Position numbers and translations under genes: made by a program. From Arthrobacter sp. ISL-65 (lineage in GTDB: Bacteria > Actinomycetota > Actinomycetes > Actinomycetales > Micrococcaceae): 44,188 nucleotides of DNA. Below are positions 15,869 through 23,293 of the stretch, piece by piece (positions within the stretch are counted from its first letter, which is position 1; each line of letters starts with the position of its first letter). The notes beneath the pieces were generated by a model. The model was not told the DNA's origin and made no database searches. It saw nothing but the letters and a program-made list of their open reading frames with translations. Location: positions 1 to 44,188 of the forward strand of contig NZ_JAGGPN010000055.1 in the NCBI RefSeq assembly GCF_018613795.1, read 5' to 3'.

Positions 15869-16780
15869 TCAGCCTCCGATGAGGGAGCGAAGGAAGAGCA
15901 GCAGGTTGGCTGGTTTCTCGGCCATCCGACGCATCAGATACGGGTACCACTGCGTTCCGTAGGGGAGGTACACCCGGACGCGGTATCCGTCGCGGACCAA
16001 CTCATCCTGCAACTTCCTCCGAACTCCGTACAGCATCTGGAATTCGAAGTCCTGCTTGCCCAGTCCGAGCTCGGCCGCGGTTTCCTTGACCACGTCGATG
16101 CAGGTGTCGTCGTGGGTTCCGAAGGCCGGGTCCGGCAGGTGCTGAAGCGCCCAACGGGAAAGATACTTGTATTGCTCAGTGACCTCGTCCGCGTCGCAGA
16201 GGGCGTCGGACGAGGATTCGTCAAAGGCGCCTTTGACAAGACGGATCCGGGGCTTGATGTCCGTGAAGGACAAGAGGTCCTCGGGCGTATGGCGCATGTT
16301 TGCCTGGATCGCCAGCCGGGTGTTGGGGTGGTCCGGCAGGATGCTCTTGTAAATGGCCAGCGTGTCCCGGCCGACAGAGCTGTGTTCCATGTCCACCTCC
16401 ACGGTGGCCCCGTGCGTTGCTGCAGCGTTCAGGAGCGTCTTCAGGTTGTTGGCGCACTCCTGGCGGTCGATCATGATCCCCAGCTGCGAAAGCTTCACGG
16501 AGACGGTAGAGCCGGGAGCCTGGTTCTGAATGTTCTCGATGGCCCCTTGGTATTCCTGGGTGGCGGCCTTGGACTGGGCGAGGTGGTGGACCGATTCGCC
16601 CAGCAGGTCCAGGCTCACATCGATGCCGGCCCGGTTGAGGGCCTTCGTTGCGGTCCAGGCCTCATCGAGCCCGCGGCCTGCAACGTACCGGTCCACGATG
16701 GGGCGGGTCAGCCGGTTGCGCGTGGCAATGGCTTCAAGCTTCTTGTTCTCTGCGACGTGCAGGAGCAGTCTGTTCGGCAT
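15869..16780 (-). CDS. Proline dehydrogenase (monofunctional)
   Basis: A 303-residue FAD-dependent proline dehydrogenase with a TIM-barrel fold that oxidises L-proline to P5C and gives electrons to the membrane quinone pool. It is the short monofunctional form rather than PutA. Signatures: GSTVSVKLSQLGIMIDRQ, EVDMEHSSVGRDTLAIYK (family form D-M-E-x-S), RIRLVKGAFDE (flavin-contacting K-G-A), FEFQMLYGVRRKLQDELV and VRVYLPYGTQWYPYLMRRMAEKPAN, the last holding the substrate-binding RR. The ATG at 16780 follows TAGGAAG by 6 nt; the longer reading to 16888 runs through the promoter and is rejected. The promoter with the GntR palindrome lies at 16887-16915. The gntR and pruA genes follow on the same strand. 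It is often named putB or prodh in actinobacteria. Confidence 0.95.
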   Translation of the reverse strand: MPNRLLLHVAENKKLEAIATRNRLTRPIVDRYVAGRGLDEAWTATKALNRAGIDVSLDLLGESVHHLAQSKAATQEYQGAIENIQNQAPGSTVSVKLSQLGIMIDRQECANNLKTLLNAAATHGATVEVDMEHSSVGRDTLAIYKSILPDHPNTRLAIQANMRHTPEDLLSFTDIKPRIRLVKGAFDESSSDALCDADEVTEQYKYLSRWALQHLPDPAFGTHDDTCIDVVKETAAELGLGKQDFEFQMLYGVRRKLQDELVRDGYRVRVYLPYGTQWYPYLMRRMAEKPANLLLFLRSLIGG

Positions 16781-16886
16781 TGTGTACTTCCTAAGAGTCG
16801 CCGCGGACGGACCGCGGTTCCCGGCCGTTCCCTGGATTTGGGTCCGGGGATTTTTTGCCAACCCCCTTGCGAGTGTTGTGTGCACC

Positions 16887-16915
16887 ACACTATGTTGTGA
16901 TCACAAATCACACAA
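16887..16915 (-). promoter_or_regulatory. Proline dehydrogenase promoter with GntR operator
   Basis: On the minus strand TTGTGT (16915-16910), a 17-nt spacer and TAGTGT (16892-16887) form a -35/-10 pair. The palindrome TTGTGATCACAA (16895-16906; core 16896-16905) fills the spacer, so a bound dimer would exclude RNA polymerase. On the plus strand a possible divergent promoter TTGCGA-N18-TATGTT (16867-16896) runs into the same palindrome and would serve the small ORF at 16962. Confidence 0.8.
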
Positions 16916-16961
16916 GTGGGCAGCAGAAAAAATTTGTCCTCCGGTTCGAAAGGAATGATCC

Positions 16962-17054
16962 ATGAATGCAATACCCGTACCAATCGCACAGCCTGACGAG
17001 GTTGACGGCTGCGCTGACGGCTGCTTTTACTGCACCGGCCCCGAGACGGACTAG
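16962..17054 (+). CDS. 30-residue cysteine-rich microprotein (unrecognised)
   Basis: This short ORF starts at an ATG with AAAGGA 7 nt upstream and ends at TAG 17052-17054. The C-terminal half carries three cysteines in CADGCFYCTG (a C-x3-C-x2-C spacing), then PETD; the N-terminal half is hydrophobic and proline-bearing (IPVPIAQP). I do not recognise the family. C-x3-C-x2-C resembles the cluster spacing of radical SAM enzymes, but 30 residues is far too short for one; a metal-binding peptide, a RiPP-like precursor or a regulatory leader are all possible. It lies between two copies of the GntR palindrome (16896 and 17156), transcribed toward the ABC transporter. It could be chance, but the ribosome site and clean ends argue for a gene. 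Confidence 0.5.
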   Translation: MNAIPVPIAQPDEVDGCADGCFYCTGPETD

Positions 17055-17145
17055 GCCGGCATCGGGCGGATGACCCGCCGGGGCGCGAGCGGCGCGACCG
17101 GGCGCGCGGTTGGAATGAATTTACAGCGGTGTTACAGCAAACCCA

Positions 17146-17174
17146 TTGACTGATATGTGATCACAGATTACAGT
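17146..17174 (+). promoter_or_regulatory. ABC operon promoter with GntR operator
   Basis: TTGACT (17146-17151), a 17-nt spacer and TACAGT (17169-17174) make a strong promoter pair pointing at the ABC transporter genes. The spacer contains TGTGATCACA (17156-17165). The 20 nt from -35 through the palindrome are the same as in the promoters at 30976 and, on the other strand, 36186. The expected start of transcription is close to 17181, giving a 5' leader of about 230 nt. Confidence 0.85.
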
Positions 17175-17180
17175 TTGAGT

Positions 17181-17249
17181 GTGACTCCAACCACATCGGG
17201 CCTGGCTCCCAAGTGGCCGGTCAGCCTGGCACCCCAGGACCAGGGCTAA
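17181..17249 (+). CDS. Possible leaderless leader peptide
   Basis: A GTG codon falls at the predicted transcription start of the promoter at 17146-17174 and opens a 22-codon frame ending at TAA 17249. Leaderless starts are common in actinobacteria. Four of 22 residues are proline (VTPTT..., APKWPVSLAP), which would suit a leader sensing proline-tRNA, but no attenuator hairpin pair could be established by eye in 17250-17410. This is a weak call. Confidence 0.2.
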   Translation: MTPTTSGLAPKWPVSLAPQDQG

Positions 17250-17410
17250 GACCGTCAGCCGACGCCGGCAACCGCCGGCACTCACATGATGTCGTGAGGC
17301 ATCATCTGACAGCTTATGCAGGCGCTGAGCAACCGCCCGGCCCCTGCAGATCATCTAACATGCGCGGACCGATGTCGGGGTACACGCGTCCGCTACCCGA
17401 AGGAAACGAT

Positions 17411-18202
17411 ATGGGTTTAAGTTTTGGCACGAAAGCTCCCCCGACCGCGCTCTCTGGTGAGGTTGTGGTCTCTGGGCTTGGCAAGAGTTATGGCACGAGC
17501 CGTGTGTTGTCGGATGTGGATCTGGTGATGAACGAGGGTGAAGTGGTCTCGGTCATCGGCCCGTCGGGGGCGGGCAAGAGCACGTTCCTGCGGTGCCTGA
17601 ACTACCTGGAAACACCGACGGAGGGCACCATTGCGATCGGCGGTGCCCGCGTTGTTGCCGGTGGGAAGCGGCCGGACAAGTCCAGCATCGACCACCTCCG
17701 GCGCGTCACCGGGATGGTCTTCCAGAGTTTCAACCTGTTCCCGCACCTGACCGTGATGGAGAACATCACCCTGCCGCAGCGCAATGTGCTGGGCGCGAGC
17801 AAGGAACAGGCCCAGGAGGTCGCGGAAAGGCTGCTGAAGCGTGTTGGCCTTCCGGACAAGGCCAAGGCGTATCCCGCCCGCCTCTCCGGAGGCCAGCAGC
17901 AGCGCATCGCCATCGCCCGTGCTCTGGCGCTGTCACCGAAGGTCATGCTCTTCGACGAGCCGACGTCCGCCCTCGATCCCGAGATCGGACTCGAGGTTCT
18001 CGCCGTCATGCGCGACCTCGCGGACGAGGGCATGACCATGCTCGTCGTCACCCACGAGATGCACTTCGCCCGTGACGTCTCGGACCGGATCATGGTGATG
18101 GGCAACGGCGGCGTGCTGGAAATCGGCCCGAGTCAGCAGGTCATGTCGGAACCGCAGAACGAACGCACCCGGCAGTTCCTCAAAGCCGTGCTGGACCGGT
18201 GA
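17411..18202 (+). CDS. Polar amino-acid ABC transporter, ATP-binding protein
   Basis: A 263-residue ATPase of the polar amino-acid uptake (PAAT/HisP-GlnQ) family. Walker A is VIGPSGAGKST, the Q-loop is GMVFQSFNLFPHLTVMENI, the signature is RLSGGQQQRIAIARAL, Walker B is KVMLFDEPTSALDPE, and the H-loop is MLVVTHEM. All are intact. The ATG at 17411 has AAGGAAA 5 nt upstream. It is the first gene of a four-gene set (ATPase, two permeases, binding protein) driven by the GntR-controlled promoter at 17146. Regulation together with proline dehydrogenase suggests proline or a related imino acid or betaine as substrate, by inference. Confidence 0.93.
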   Translation: MGLSFGTKAPPTALSGEVVVSGLGKSYGTSRVLSDVDLVMNEGEVVSVIGPSGAGKSTFLRCLNYLETPTEGTIAIGGARVVAGGKRPDKSSIDHLRRVTGMVFQSFNLFPHLTVMENITLPQRNVLGASKEQAQEVAERLLKRVGLPDKAKAYPARLSGGQQQRIAIARALALSPKVMLFDEPTSALDPEIGLEVLAVMRDLADEGMTMLVVTHEMHFARDVSDRIMVMGNGGVLEIGPSQQVMSEPQNERTRQFLKAVLDR

Positions 18203-18209
18203 CACCGCA

Positions 18210-18857
18210 ATGATCACCCAACTTTTACCCGCGATTGCCCAGGGCGTCGGACTCACGCTTTACGTCACGGGCGCGTCGCTCCTGTTCGGCGGTGTCATCG
18301 GCCTGGTACTTGTCGGGGCCACCCGCTCACCGATCGGAATCGTCCGGGGCATCGCCACCCTGTACATCAACGTGGTCCGGGTCATCCCGCCGATCACCTG
18401 GCTGTTCCTGATCTACTTCGGCCTGCCCCAGTACGCGCTGCGGCTCTCCACGATCCAGGCCGCGATCATAGGCTTCTCCATTATCGCCTCGGCGTTCATG
18501 GCCGAGATCTACCGCTCGGGACTGCTGAGCATCCCCGAGGGCCAACGCGAAGCCGCCCACGCGCTCGGGCTGAGCACGCTCACCACCGTCAGGCACATCA
18601 TCACCCCGCAAGCGTTCCGTGTCGCGCTGCCCGCGATCGCCACGTACGGCATCGGGCTGCTCAAGGACTCCGCCCTGGCCTCCACCATCGGGGTACGTGA
18701 GATCACCTACTACGCCCAGCAAAGCGCGGAGCAAACACACGAGGGCCTGCTCTCATTCATCGTCGCCGGCGCGCTCTACATCGTGATCAGCCTCGTCATC
18801 GCCGTCGTCTCCCGGCGGGTCGACCTCACGCTGCGCAAAAAGATCGGAGTGGCGTGA
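18210..18857 (+). CDS. Polar amino-acid ABC transporter permease 1
   Basis: A 215-residue HisM/GlnP-type membrane permease with about five membrane helices. The cytoplasmic EAA loop that docks on the ATPase is visible as EGQREAAHALGLSTLTTVRHIITPQAFRVALP. RVIPPITWLFLIYFGLPQ is the family pattern of the second helix. The start ATG 18210 lies 7 nt after the ATPase stop without its own strong ribosome site, indicating translational coupling. Its TGA overlaps the next permease's ATG (ATGA at 18854-18857 region). Confidence 0.92.
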   Translation: MITQLLPAIAQGVGLTLYVTGASLLFGGVIGLVLVGATRSPIGIVRGIATLYINVVRVIPPITWLFLIYFGLPQYALRLSTIQAAIIGFSIIASAFMAEIYRSGLLSIPEGQREAAHALGLSTLTTVRHIITPQAFRVALPAIATYGIGLLKDSALASTIGVREITYYAQQSAEQTHEGLLSFIVAGALYIVISLVIAVVSRRVDLTLRKKIGVA

Positions 18858-19519
18858 TGGACATCCTCACCCAATGGCTCGGCTGGTTACCGAACCTCGC
18901 ACCAGGACTGCTCATCAGCCTCCAGCTGACCGGACTCGCGCTGCTCTTCGGATTCCCGCTCGGCCTGCTGCTCGCCGTGATGGCAGCGGCGAAATTCGCC
19001 CCCCTGCAATGGATCTCGTTCCTGGTCGTTGAGATCGGGCGGGGACTGCCGGCCCTGGTGCTGTTGTACCTGCTGTACTTCAGCCTCCCCGACGCCGGCG
19101 TCACCCTGACCTCACTGACCACAGCGATCATCGCGTTGAGCTGGAACACCGGCGCCTACGCCTCGGAATACTTCCGCGCCGGACTCGCCGCCGTACCACT
19201 GGGGCAAAAAGAAGCAGCCCTCACCTCCGGGCTGCGCGGCTGGACCGGGTTCCGGATCGTCATCCTGCCCCAGGCCCTGCGGATCTCCACCCCGCCCCTG
19301 GCCGGACTCGCCGTCCTCGTCTTCCAGGGCAGCGCACTCGCCTTCGTGATCGCCGTACCAGAACTGATGTCCAAGGGCTTCGAAATCGCCTCCATCACCT
19401 TCGAATACCTCAGCGTCTACCTGCTCACCGCTGTGATCTACGGATCCATCACCCTCGTCTTCCTCGCCCTCGTCCGGGTCCTGGAACAGCGCCTCGGCCG
19501 CCACCTCCAACGCAACTGA
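18857..19519 (+). CDS. Polar amino-acid ABC transporter permease 2
   Basis: A 220-residue permease of the same family as permease 1 and its likely heterodimer partner. GRGLPALVLLYLLYFSLPDAGV and the EAA loop LGQKEAALTSGLRGWTGFRIVILPQALRISTPP are clear. The ATG at 18857 overlaps the stop of permease 1; a GTG 3 nt earlier is possible in the same frame. The binding protein follows after 64 nt. Confidence 0.92.
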   Translation: MDILTQWLGWLPNLAPGLLISLQLTGLALLFGFPLGLLLAVMAAAKFAPLQWISFLVVEIGRGLPALVLLYLLYFSLPDAGVTLTSLTTAIIALSWNTGAYASEYFRAGLAAVPLGQKEAALTSGLRGWTGFRIVILPQALRISTPPLAGLAVLVFQGSALAFVIAVPELMSKGFEIASITFEYLSVYLLTAVIYGSITLVFLALVRVLEQRLGRHLQRN

Positions 19520-19583
19520 AGCCACCACGTCTCTACCTATCCCGGGCGACCCGCCCGGGACACCCAGCACAGAAAGAAAAACC

Positions 19584-20450
19584 ATGACACGAAATCCCCG
19601 TACACTCGTGCGCGCGCTTTCCGCCGGCACCGCCGCCGGCCTGCTCGCCATCTCCCTCACAGCCTGCGGCGGCAGTGATACCGCCGGCAGCGCATCCGGC
19701 TGCACCCCGGCACACAAAGACCTCAAAACAGTGACGCCCGGCGAGCTCACGGCCGCCAGCTACGACTATGCACCCGCCACGATCCTGAACGGCGACAACG
19801 TCACCGGCATGGAGGGTGACCTGATCAACGAGATCGCCAAACTCGAATGCCTCAAGGTCACCGTGACCACCTCGGGCGGCGCGGGCGCGGTCATCCCGTC
19901 CGTGCAGACAGGACGCGCCGACATCGGCTCGGGAGGCTGGCTGCGCACGAAGGAACGGACGAAGATCGTCCACCTGAGCACGCCGCTGTGGACCGATCCC
20001 CAGGCGATCGTCTCAACAAAGGGTCTCGCCAGCGACGGCCTTAAGGGCAAGAAGGTCGGCTCGGTCGCCGGCAACCTCTATAACAACAGTTTGCAGAAGT
20101 GGCTCGGAGATAACTTCAAGATCTACCAGGACGACGAGTCCATCTACGGAGACCTCAAAGCCGGCCGCATCGATGCCCTCGTGGCATCCGCCGCGTCCGC
20201 CAAGGGCCGATTCAAGGACGCCCCCATCGAGGGTGCCCAGGTGATCGACGTCAAACCGAACCCGAATGTCCCCGAGTTCGCTGCGGTCGGCCAGGTCATG
20301 TTCCCGTCCAGCCTCGACAACGACACGCTCGGCAAAGCCCTGGACGAGGACATCGAGAAGCTCCGTGAAGACGGCACCATCAAGAAGATCCTCGAAAAGT
20401 ACGGAATCGACCCCGCCGTCGGCAAGCCGGGCAAACCCAACGAACTCTGA
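19584..20450 (+). CDS. Amino-acid ABC transporter substrate-binding lipoprotein
   Basis: A 288-residue family 3 periplasmic-type binding protein, tethered to the membrane. The signal peptide ends in a lipobox LAISLTAC (Cys at about 29). The two-lobed domain follows: ELTAASYDYAPATI, the ligand-binding IPSVQTGRADIGSGGWLRTKERTKIVHLSTPLW (usual form L..gk.D......T.eR...v.Fs.P), GLKGKKVGSVAGNLYN and AGRIDALVASAAS. The C-terminus LREDGTIKKILEKYGI is standard. It completes the ABC set at 17411-19519, with a hairpin just after it. Ligand identity is unknown; the normally conserved substrate-carboxylate arginine is probably the R of TKERTKIV. Confidence 0.92.
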   Translation: MTRNPRTLVRALSAGTAAGLLAISLTACGGSDTAGSASGCTPAHKDLKTVTPGELTAASYDYAPATILNGDNVTGMEGDLINEIAKLECLKVTVTTSGGAGAVIPSVQTGRADIGSGGWLRTKERTKIVHLSTPLWTDPQAIVSTKGLASDGLKGKKVGSVAGNLYNNSLQKWLGDNFKIYQDDESIYGDLKAGRIDALVASAASAKGRFKDAPIEGAQVIDVKPNPNVPEFAAVGQVMFPSSLDNDTLGKALDEDIEKLREDGTIKKILEKYGIDPAVGKPGKPNEL

Positions 20451-20472
20451 CCAGAGCGTTATGCTGCACCTT

Positions 20473-20503
20473 GGCGACGTCGGATATTTTATCCGGCGTC
20501 GCC
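20473..20503. terminator. Terminator hairpin of the ABC operon
   Basis: GGCGACG(T)CGGAT pairs with ATCCG(G)CGTCGCC around an A/T-rich loop (ATTTT), 23 nt after the binding-protein stop. One T/G position is unpaired or wobble. No T-run follows. Confidence 0.65.
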
Positions 20504-20692
20504 AGGGTGACTAGTGCCAAAAGGCGCACCCACTCCCTAACAGAGGGTTAGCTAATGCCAGCGCCATCGCTAAAGCACGTGGCCTGCGCCGTAGGTGTTC
20601 GCGGTGATCGGCCCGCGGAGCGCATGGAAGAAGCGCGATGGCAGAACCGAGAAACCAGACGATATTGTTGGCAACTGATGGCCAAGCATGGC

Positions 20693-21208
20693 ATGTCCCA
20701 TGACAAGATCACCTTCGACCGGTACGGCCTGACATTGGTCGGGAATCTATTCACCCCCGAAAACCTCGACGAGAAAGGGTCGTTCCCGGCGGTCATCGTG
20801 CAGGGCTCATTCTCATCCGTCAAGGAGCAGTGCCCCACGGTCACCTACCTTACGGATCAGCCCTTTGTCTCTGCTGTCGGCATGATGGGCATATGCACCT
20901 CGGCCAGCAATGGTGTCTACCTCGCCGCGGAGGACCCGCGTCTGAAGGGATTCGCGACGATCGCCGGGTTCGTCGCCGACGCCCGCCGCACCTTCGAAGA
21001 GACAGGGGAGCCGACGACGATCCCCGTCTACAGCGAGACCGACGAGAATGCCGTTAATTACCGCCCAGTTAGGGGCGCATACGACTACTGCACCAGCCCG
21101 CAGCGCGGAAACGTGCCCGCCTACGTCAACCGATTCGACGTCCGCTCGTGGGACACCTGGCTGAAGCTCGACCCTGGCCTCACCGTCTGGTCCCCTGCAC
21201 CCGGGTAA
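20693..21208 (+). pseudogene. Alpha/beta hydrolase remnant (YcjY-like) with internal deletion
   Basis: Residues from ATG 20693 begin like a dienelactone-hydrolase/YcjY-type protein (KITFDRYGLTLVGNLFTPENLDEKGSFPAVIVQGSFSSVKEQ) and then jump to YLTDQPFVSAVGMMGICTSASNGVYLAAEDPRLKGFATIAGF, the nucleophile-elbow region. The roughly 45 residues that normally lie between (YAQKLAEQG...DYL) are missing, and the elbow GICASGG reads GICTSASN. The end (NRFDVRSWDTWLKLDPG) stops short of the usual C-terminus. The frame is open, so a shortened product could be made, but the hydrolase fold would lack core strands. Sequence 20504-20692 shows no other gene. Confidence 0.65.
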
Positions 21209-21405
21209 CCAAGCGAAGACAAACTCCCCATCCTCAGCTCGTGGATTCAGGACCCCGCCGCCAGGACAGACGGCACACGCGCCTGAACGAACAACGCCAG
21301 CAACGAGGTCCGGAATGACATCCTGCAGCCCGCTCCTAGGGGAGGAGGACGGAAACTCATCCATCTGCCCAGCTGGACGCATGCAGTGCGGATTTTTCAA
21401 TCCTT

Positions 21406-22704
21406 CTAGGAACGCAGCCATTCAGGTTCGCTAATGATTGGCATGCCTGCTATAGCTGATTCAACACAATCCCTTGCGGTGCCAAAGTAGATTCCCCGAC
21501 CCGTCAGCCCAGGCCCATAATGTGCAAACTTGCCGGAGTTGGTCATGATGCCGGAAGCGTCAGACGGGACTCGCCTGGGATTGAACATGCATAAACAGGT
21601 ATCGGTGCTGATTCGCACCCCGAACGCGTCCAAGTCCTGCATGATGCCAAGCTCCTGGGCTTGGTCACGCACGAATCTGCTTGTAGTAACCAGGAACTCG
21701 ACCTGCGGGTGCTTCTTCTCTCCGCGAACGAGGGCCCCGAGTTCGGCCAGGTCACGCAACGTTGCGTGTGGGCTTCCCATAGCGACCATGTTCAGAGTGG
21801 TGCTGGAGGCGCTTGATAGTTCATGCCAAATTTGGCGAAGTTGGTCCTTAGTCACCTGGAGCCTGCGTTGCGGCGCGACGTTGCCGAGAGCCGCTGCCAG
21901 TGTCGGGGCCTCGGGTGTCACGCCCACCATATGGAACATCCCGACAGCCCCGGAAGTAGCGAGGGTCGCGCAGAAGGTTTTCAGCTCTTCAAGTGAAGGT
22001 TTCTGCCGGATTCCTTCGATTACAGGAATGTCCGTTCCGGCGTGCTTGCCAATGAGGTATCCCAAAACCGTGTAGTAGCTGGGGTCAGCATGGACTACAC
22101 CGGGGACGTTCACGAGAAGGGTTCCACGCCGGTTCTCGCTCAGGTGCAGGCCTGAGTTTGGAACGCGGCCGGTAAGCGCAGCGCACACGTCCATGAAGTC
22201 TCCGTGACGGTTGGTTCGAGCCCCTATCACGCTATTGGCATAAACGATTGCGTTGGACTCGGCCCACAGAATGTTTTGTCCGAACTGGGGTGTCTTCGGG
22301 AACACGTAGGGCGTGCAGGAAAAGATGGGGTTGGCACCCATTGCTTCGAGTGCCGTTGCCAACCGACCTGCGTTCGTGTCGAACTCGTTGCCGCTGTTCC
22401 AGGCCCCTGTCTGGCTTCGGTCGATGGAAATGGCGTTGAGCGTGGTGGGGACGCGTACCTTGGCCCCGTTGGAAACCAGCTCCTCTATGACGTTCAGGCT
22501 TCCCTTGCCCGTGTAGATGCTTCCCCCGATGTGCGCGTGGGAAATGTCAACCAGCTCCGTGGCCTGCTGGACGTGAGCCATGCGAACGATGATTCGCATC
22601 GCTTGCTGCGCGGCCCTGCCTTGGATTCCGTCGAGCATGTCCAGATCTTCTTTGGAGAGGGAAAGCCTGGACGCCGGAACGTCGCGTTGCTGGAGTCTAC
22701 CCAT
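21406..22704 (-). CDS. Aconitase X, large (catalytic) subunit
   Basis: A 432-residue aconitase X large subunit, an iron-sulfur dehydratase. In bacteria the characterised function is cis-3-hydroxy-L-proline dehydratase, giving delta-1-pyrroline-2-carboxylate. Recognisable segments are SHAHIGGSIYTGKGSLNVIEELVSNGAKVRVPTTLNAISID, CTPYVFPKTPQFGQNILWAESNAIVYANSVIGARTNRHGDFMDVCAALTGRVPNSGLHL, and a C-terminal ISTDTCLCM...TNSGKFAHYGPGLTGRGIYFGTARDCVESAIAG; the cysteines in these blocks are cluster-ligand candidates. The ATG at 22704 overlaps the small-subunit stop (8 nt), so the two are coupled. The archaeal phosphomevalonate dehydratase function is unlikely given the proline context and the imine reductase at 31093. 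Confidence 0.88.
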   Translation of the reverse strand: MGRLQQRDVPASRLSLSKEDLDMLDGIQGRAAQQAMRIIVRMAHVQQATELVDISHAHIGGSIYTGKGSLNVIEELVSNGAKVRVPTTLNAISIDRSQTGAWNSGNEFDTNAGRLATALEAMGANPIFSCTPYVFPKTPQFGQNILWAESNAIVYANSVIGARTNRHGDFMDVCAALTGRVPNSGLHLSENRRGTLLVNVPGVVHADPSYYTVLGYLIGKHAGTDIPVIEGIRQKPSLEELKTFCATLATSGAVGMFHMVGVTPEAPTLAAALGNVAPQRRLQVTKDQLRQIWHELSSASSTTLNMVAMGSPHATLRDLAELGALVRGEKKHPQVEFLVTTSRFVRDQAQELGIMQDLDAFGVRISTDTCLCMFNPRRVPSDASGIMTNSGKFAHYGPGLTGRGIYFGTARDCVESAIAGMPIISEPEWLRS

Positions 22705-23131
22705 GAAGGACCACCTGCCCGTCAGCGAGGATCTCCGCATACGAGGCCGTCAAAGCACGCGAGAAGTCGTCGTCATTAAGCACCAGGACGGGAATCGTTC
22801 GGGAATGGAACTCGTCGTACACAACCGCTCCCAAGGAGATAATTTCGTCAACTTTGTTCATAACGATGCCTGCCGGGCCCGCCCCTTCAACCAGGGCATC
22901 AAGCATGACGTAGCTTCCGGTGCTGGATCCTTTCCCTTTCGGAAGGACGACGATCTTTCCGGCGAGGGAAACGCCGTGAAGTGGATGGCGCCGGTCGATG
23001 ACGATTCCGGTCGAAGGATCGACTCCGCCCCAGAAGCTAAGCATTTGCTCGCTGGCTGCAATCTCCCCCCGCGCCTCCCCCGGAACGAGGATCAGTTGTG
23101 CGCTTACTGTCGTACTGGGACTGTTGCCCAT
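22697..23131 (-). CDS. Aconitase X, small (swivelling) subunit
   Basis: A 144-residue DUF126-type swivel subunit. QLILVPGEARGEIAASEQMLSFWGGVDPSTGIVIDRRHPLHGVSLAGKIVVLPKGKGSSTGSYVMLDALVEGAGPAGIVMNKVDEIISLGAVV matches the family throughout; the serine in GKGSS is the conserved catalytic Ser of the aconitase swivel. The ATG at 23131 has AAAGG about 10 nt upstream; the longer reading to 23251 has no similarity. It overlaps the large subunit. Its promoter should lie in 23132-23250, because a hairpin (23251-23282) separates it from the upstream genes; no TGTGATCACA was found there. Confidence 0.88.
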   Translation of the reverse strand: MGNSPSTTVSAQLILVPGEARGEIAASEQMLSFWGGVDPSTGIVIDRRHPLHGVSLAGKIVVLPKGKGSSTGSYVMLDALVEGAGPAGIVMNKVDEIISLGAVVYDEFHSRTIPVLVLNDDDFSRALTASYAEILADGQVVLHG

Positions 23132-23250
23132 TGGTATATGCCTTTCGGCCGGATTCCCCAGGGCACGCGTGTTCGTCCGTTCAGCCATCCTTTGGGGCGA
23201 CGAGGTGACAAAAGTGCTGCGAGAAGAGCGCCATTTATTGCTGCGAGTCA

Positions 23251-23282
23251 AACACCCGCGCCGTGAAGCCGGCGCGGGTGTT
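23251..23282. terminator. 13-bp perfect hairpin between M20/oxidase and aconitase X genes
   Basis: AACACCCGCGCCG and CGGCGCGGGTGTT pair exactly around a 6-nt loop. On the minus strand it follows the M20 gene stop by 12 nt and is followed by TTT, so it probably ends the oxidase-M20 transcript. Confidence 0.75.
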
Positions 23283-23293
23283 GGGTTTTGAGG

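Noticed and set aside
15536..16900. 454-codon plus-strand frame antisense to proline dehydrogenase
   Set aside because: No family resemblance, no ribosome site, and it lies opposite a well-supported enzyme.
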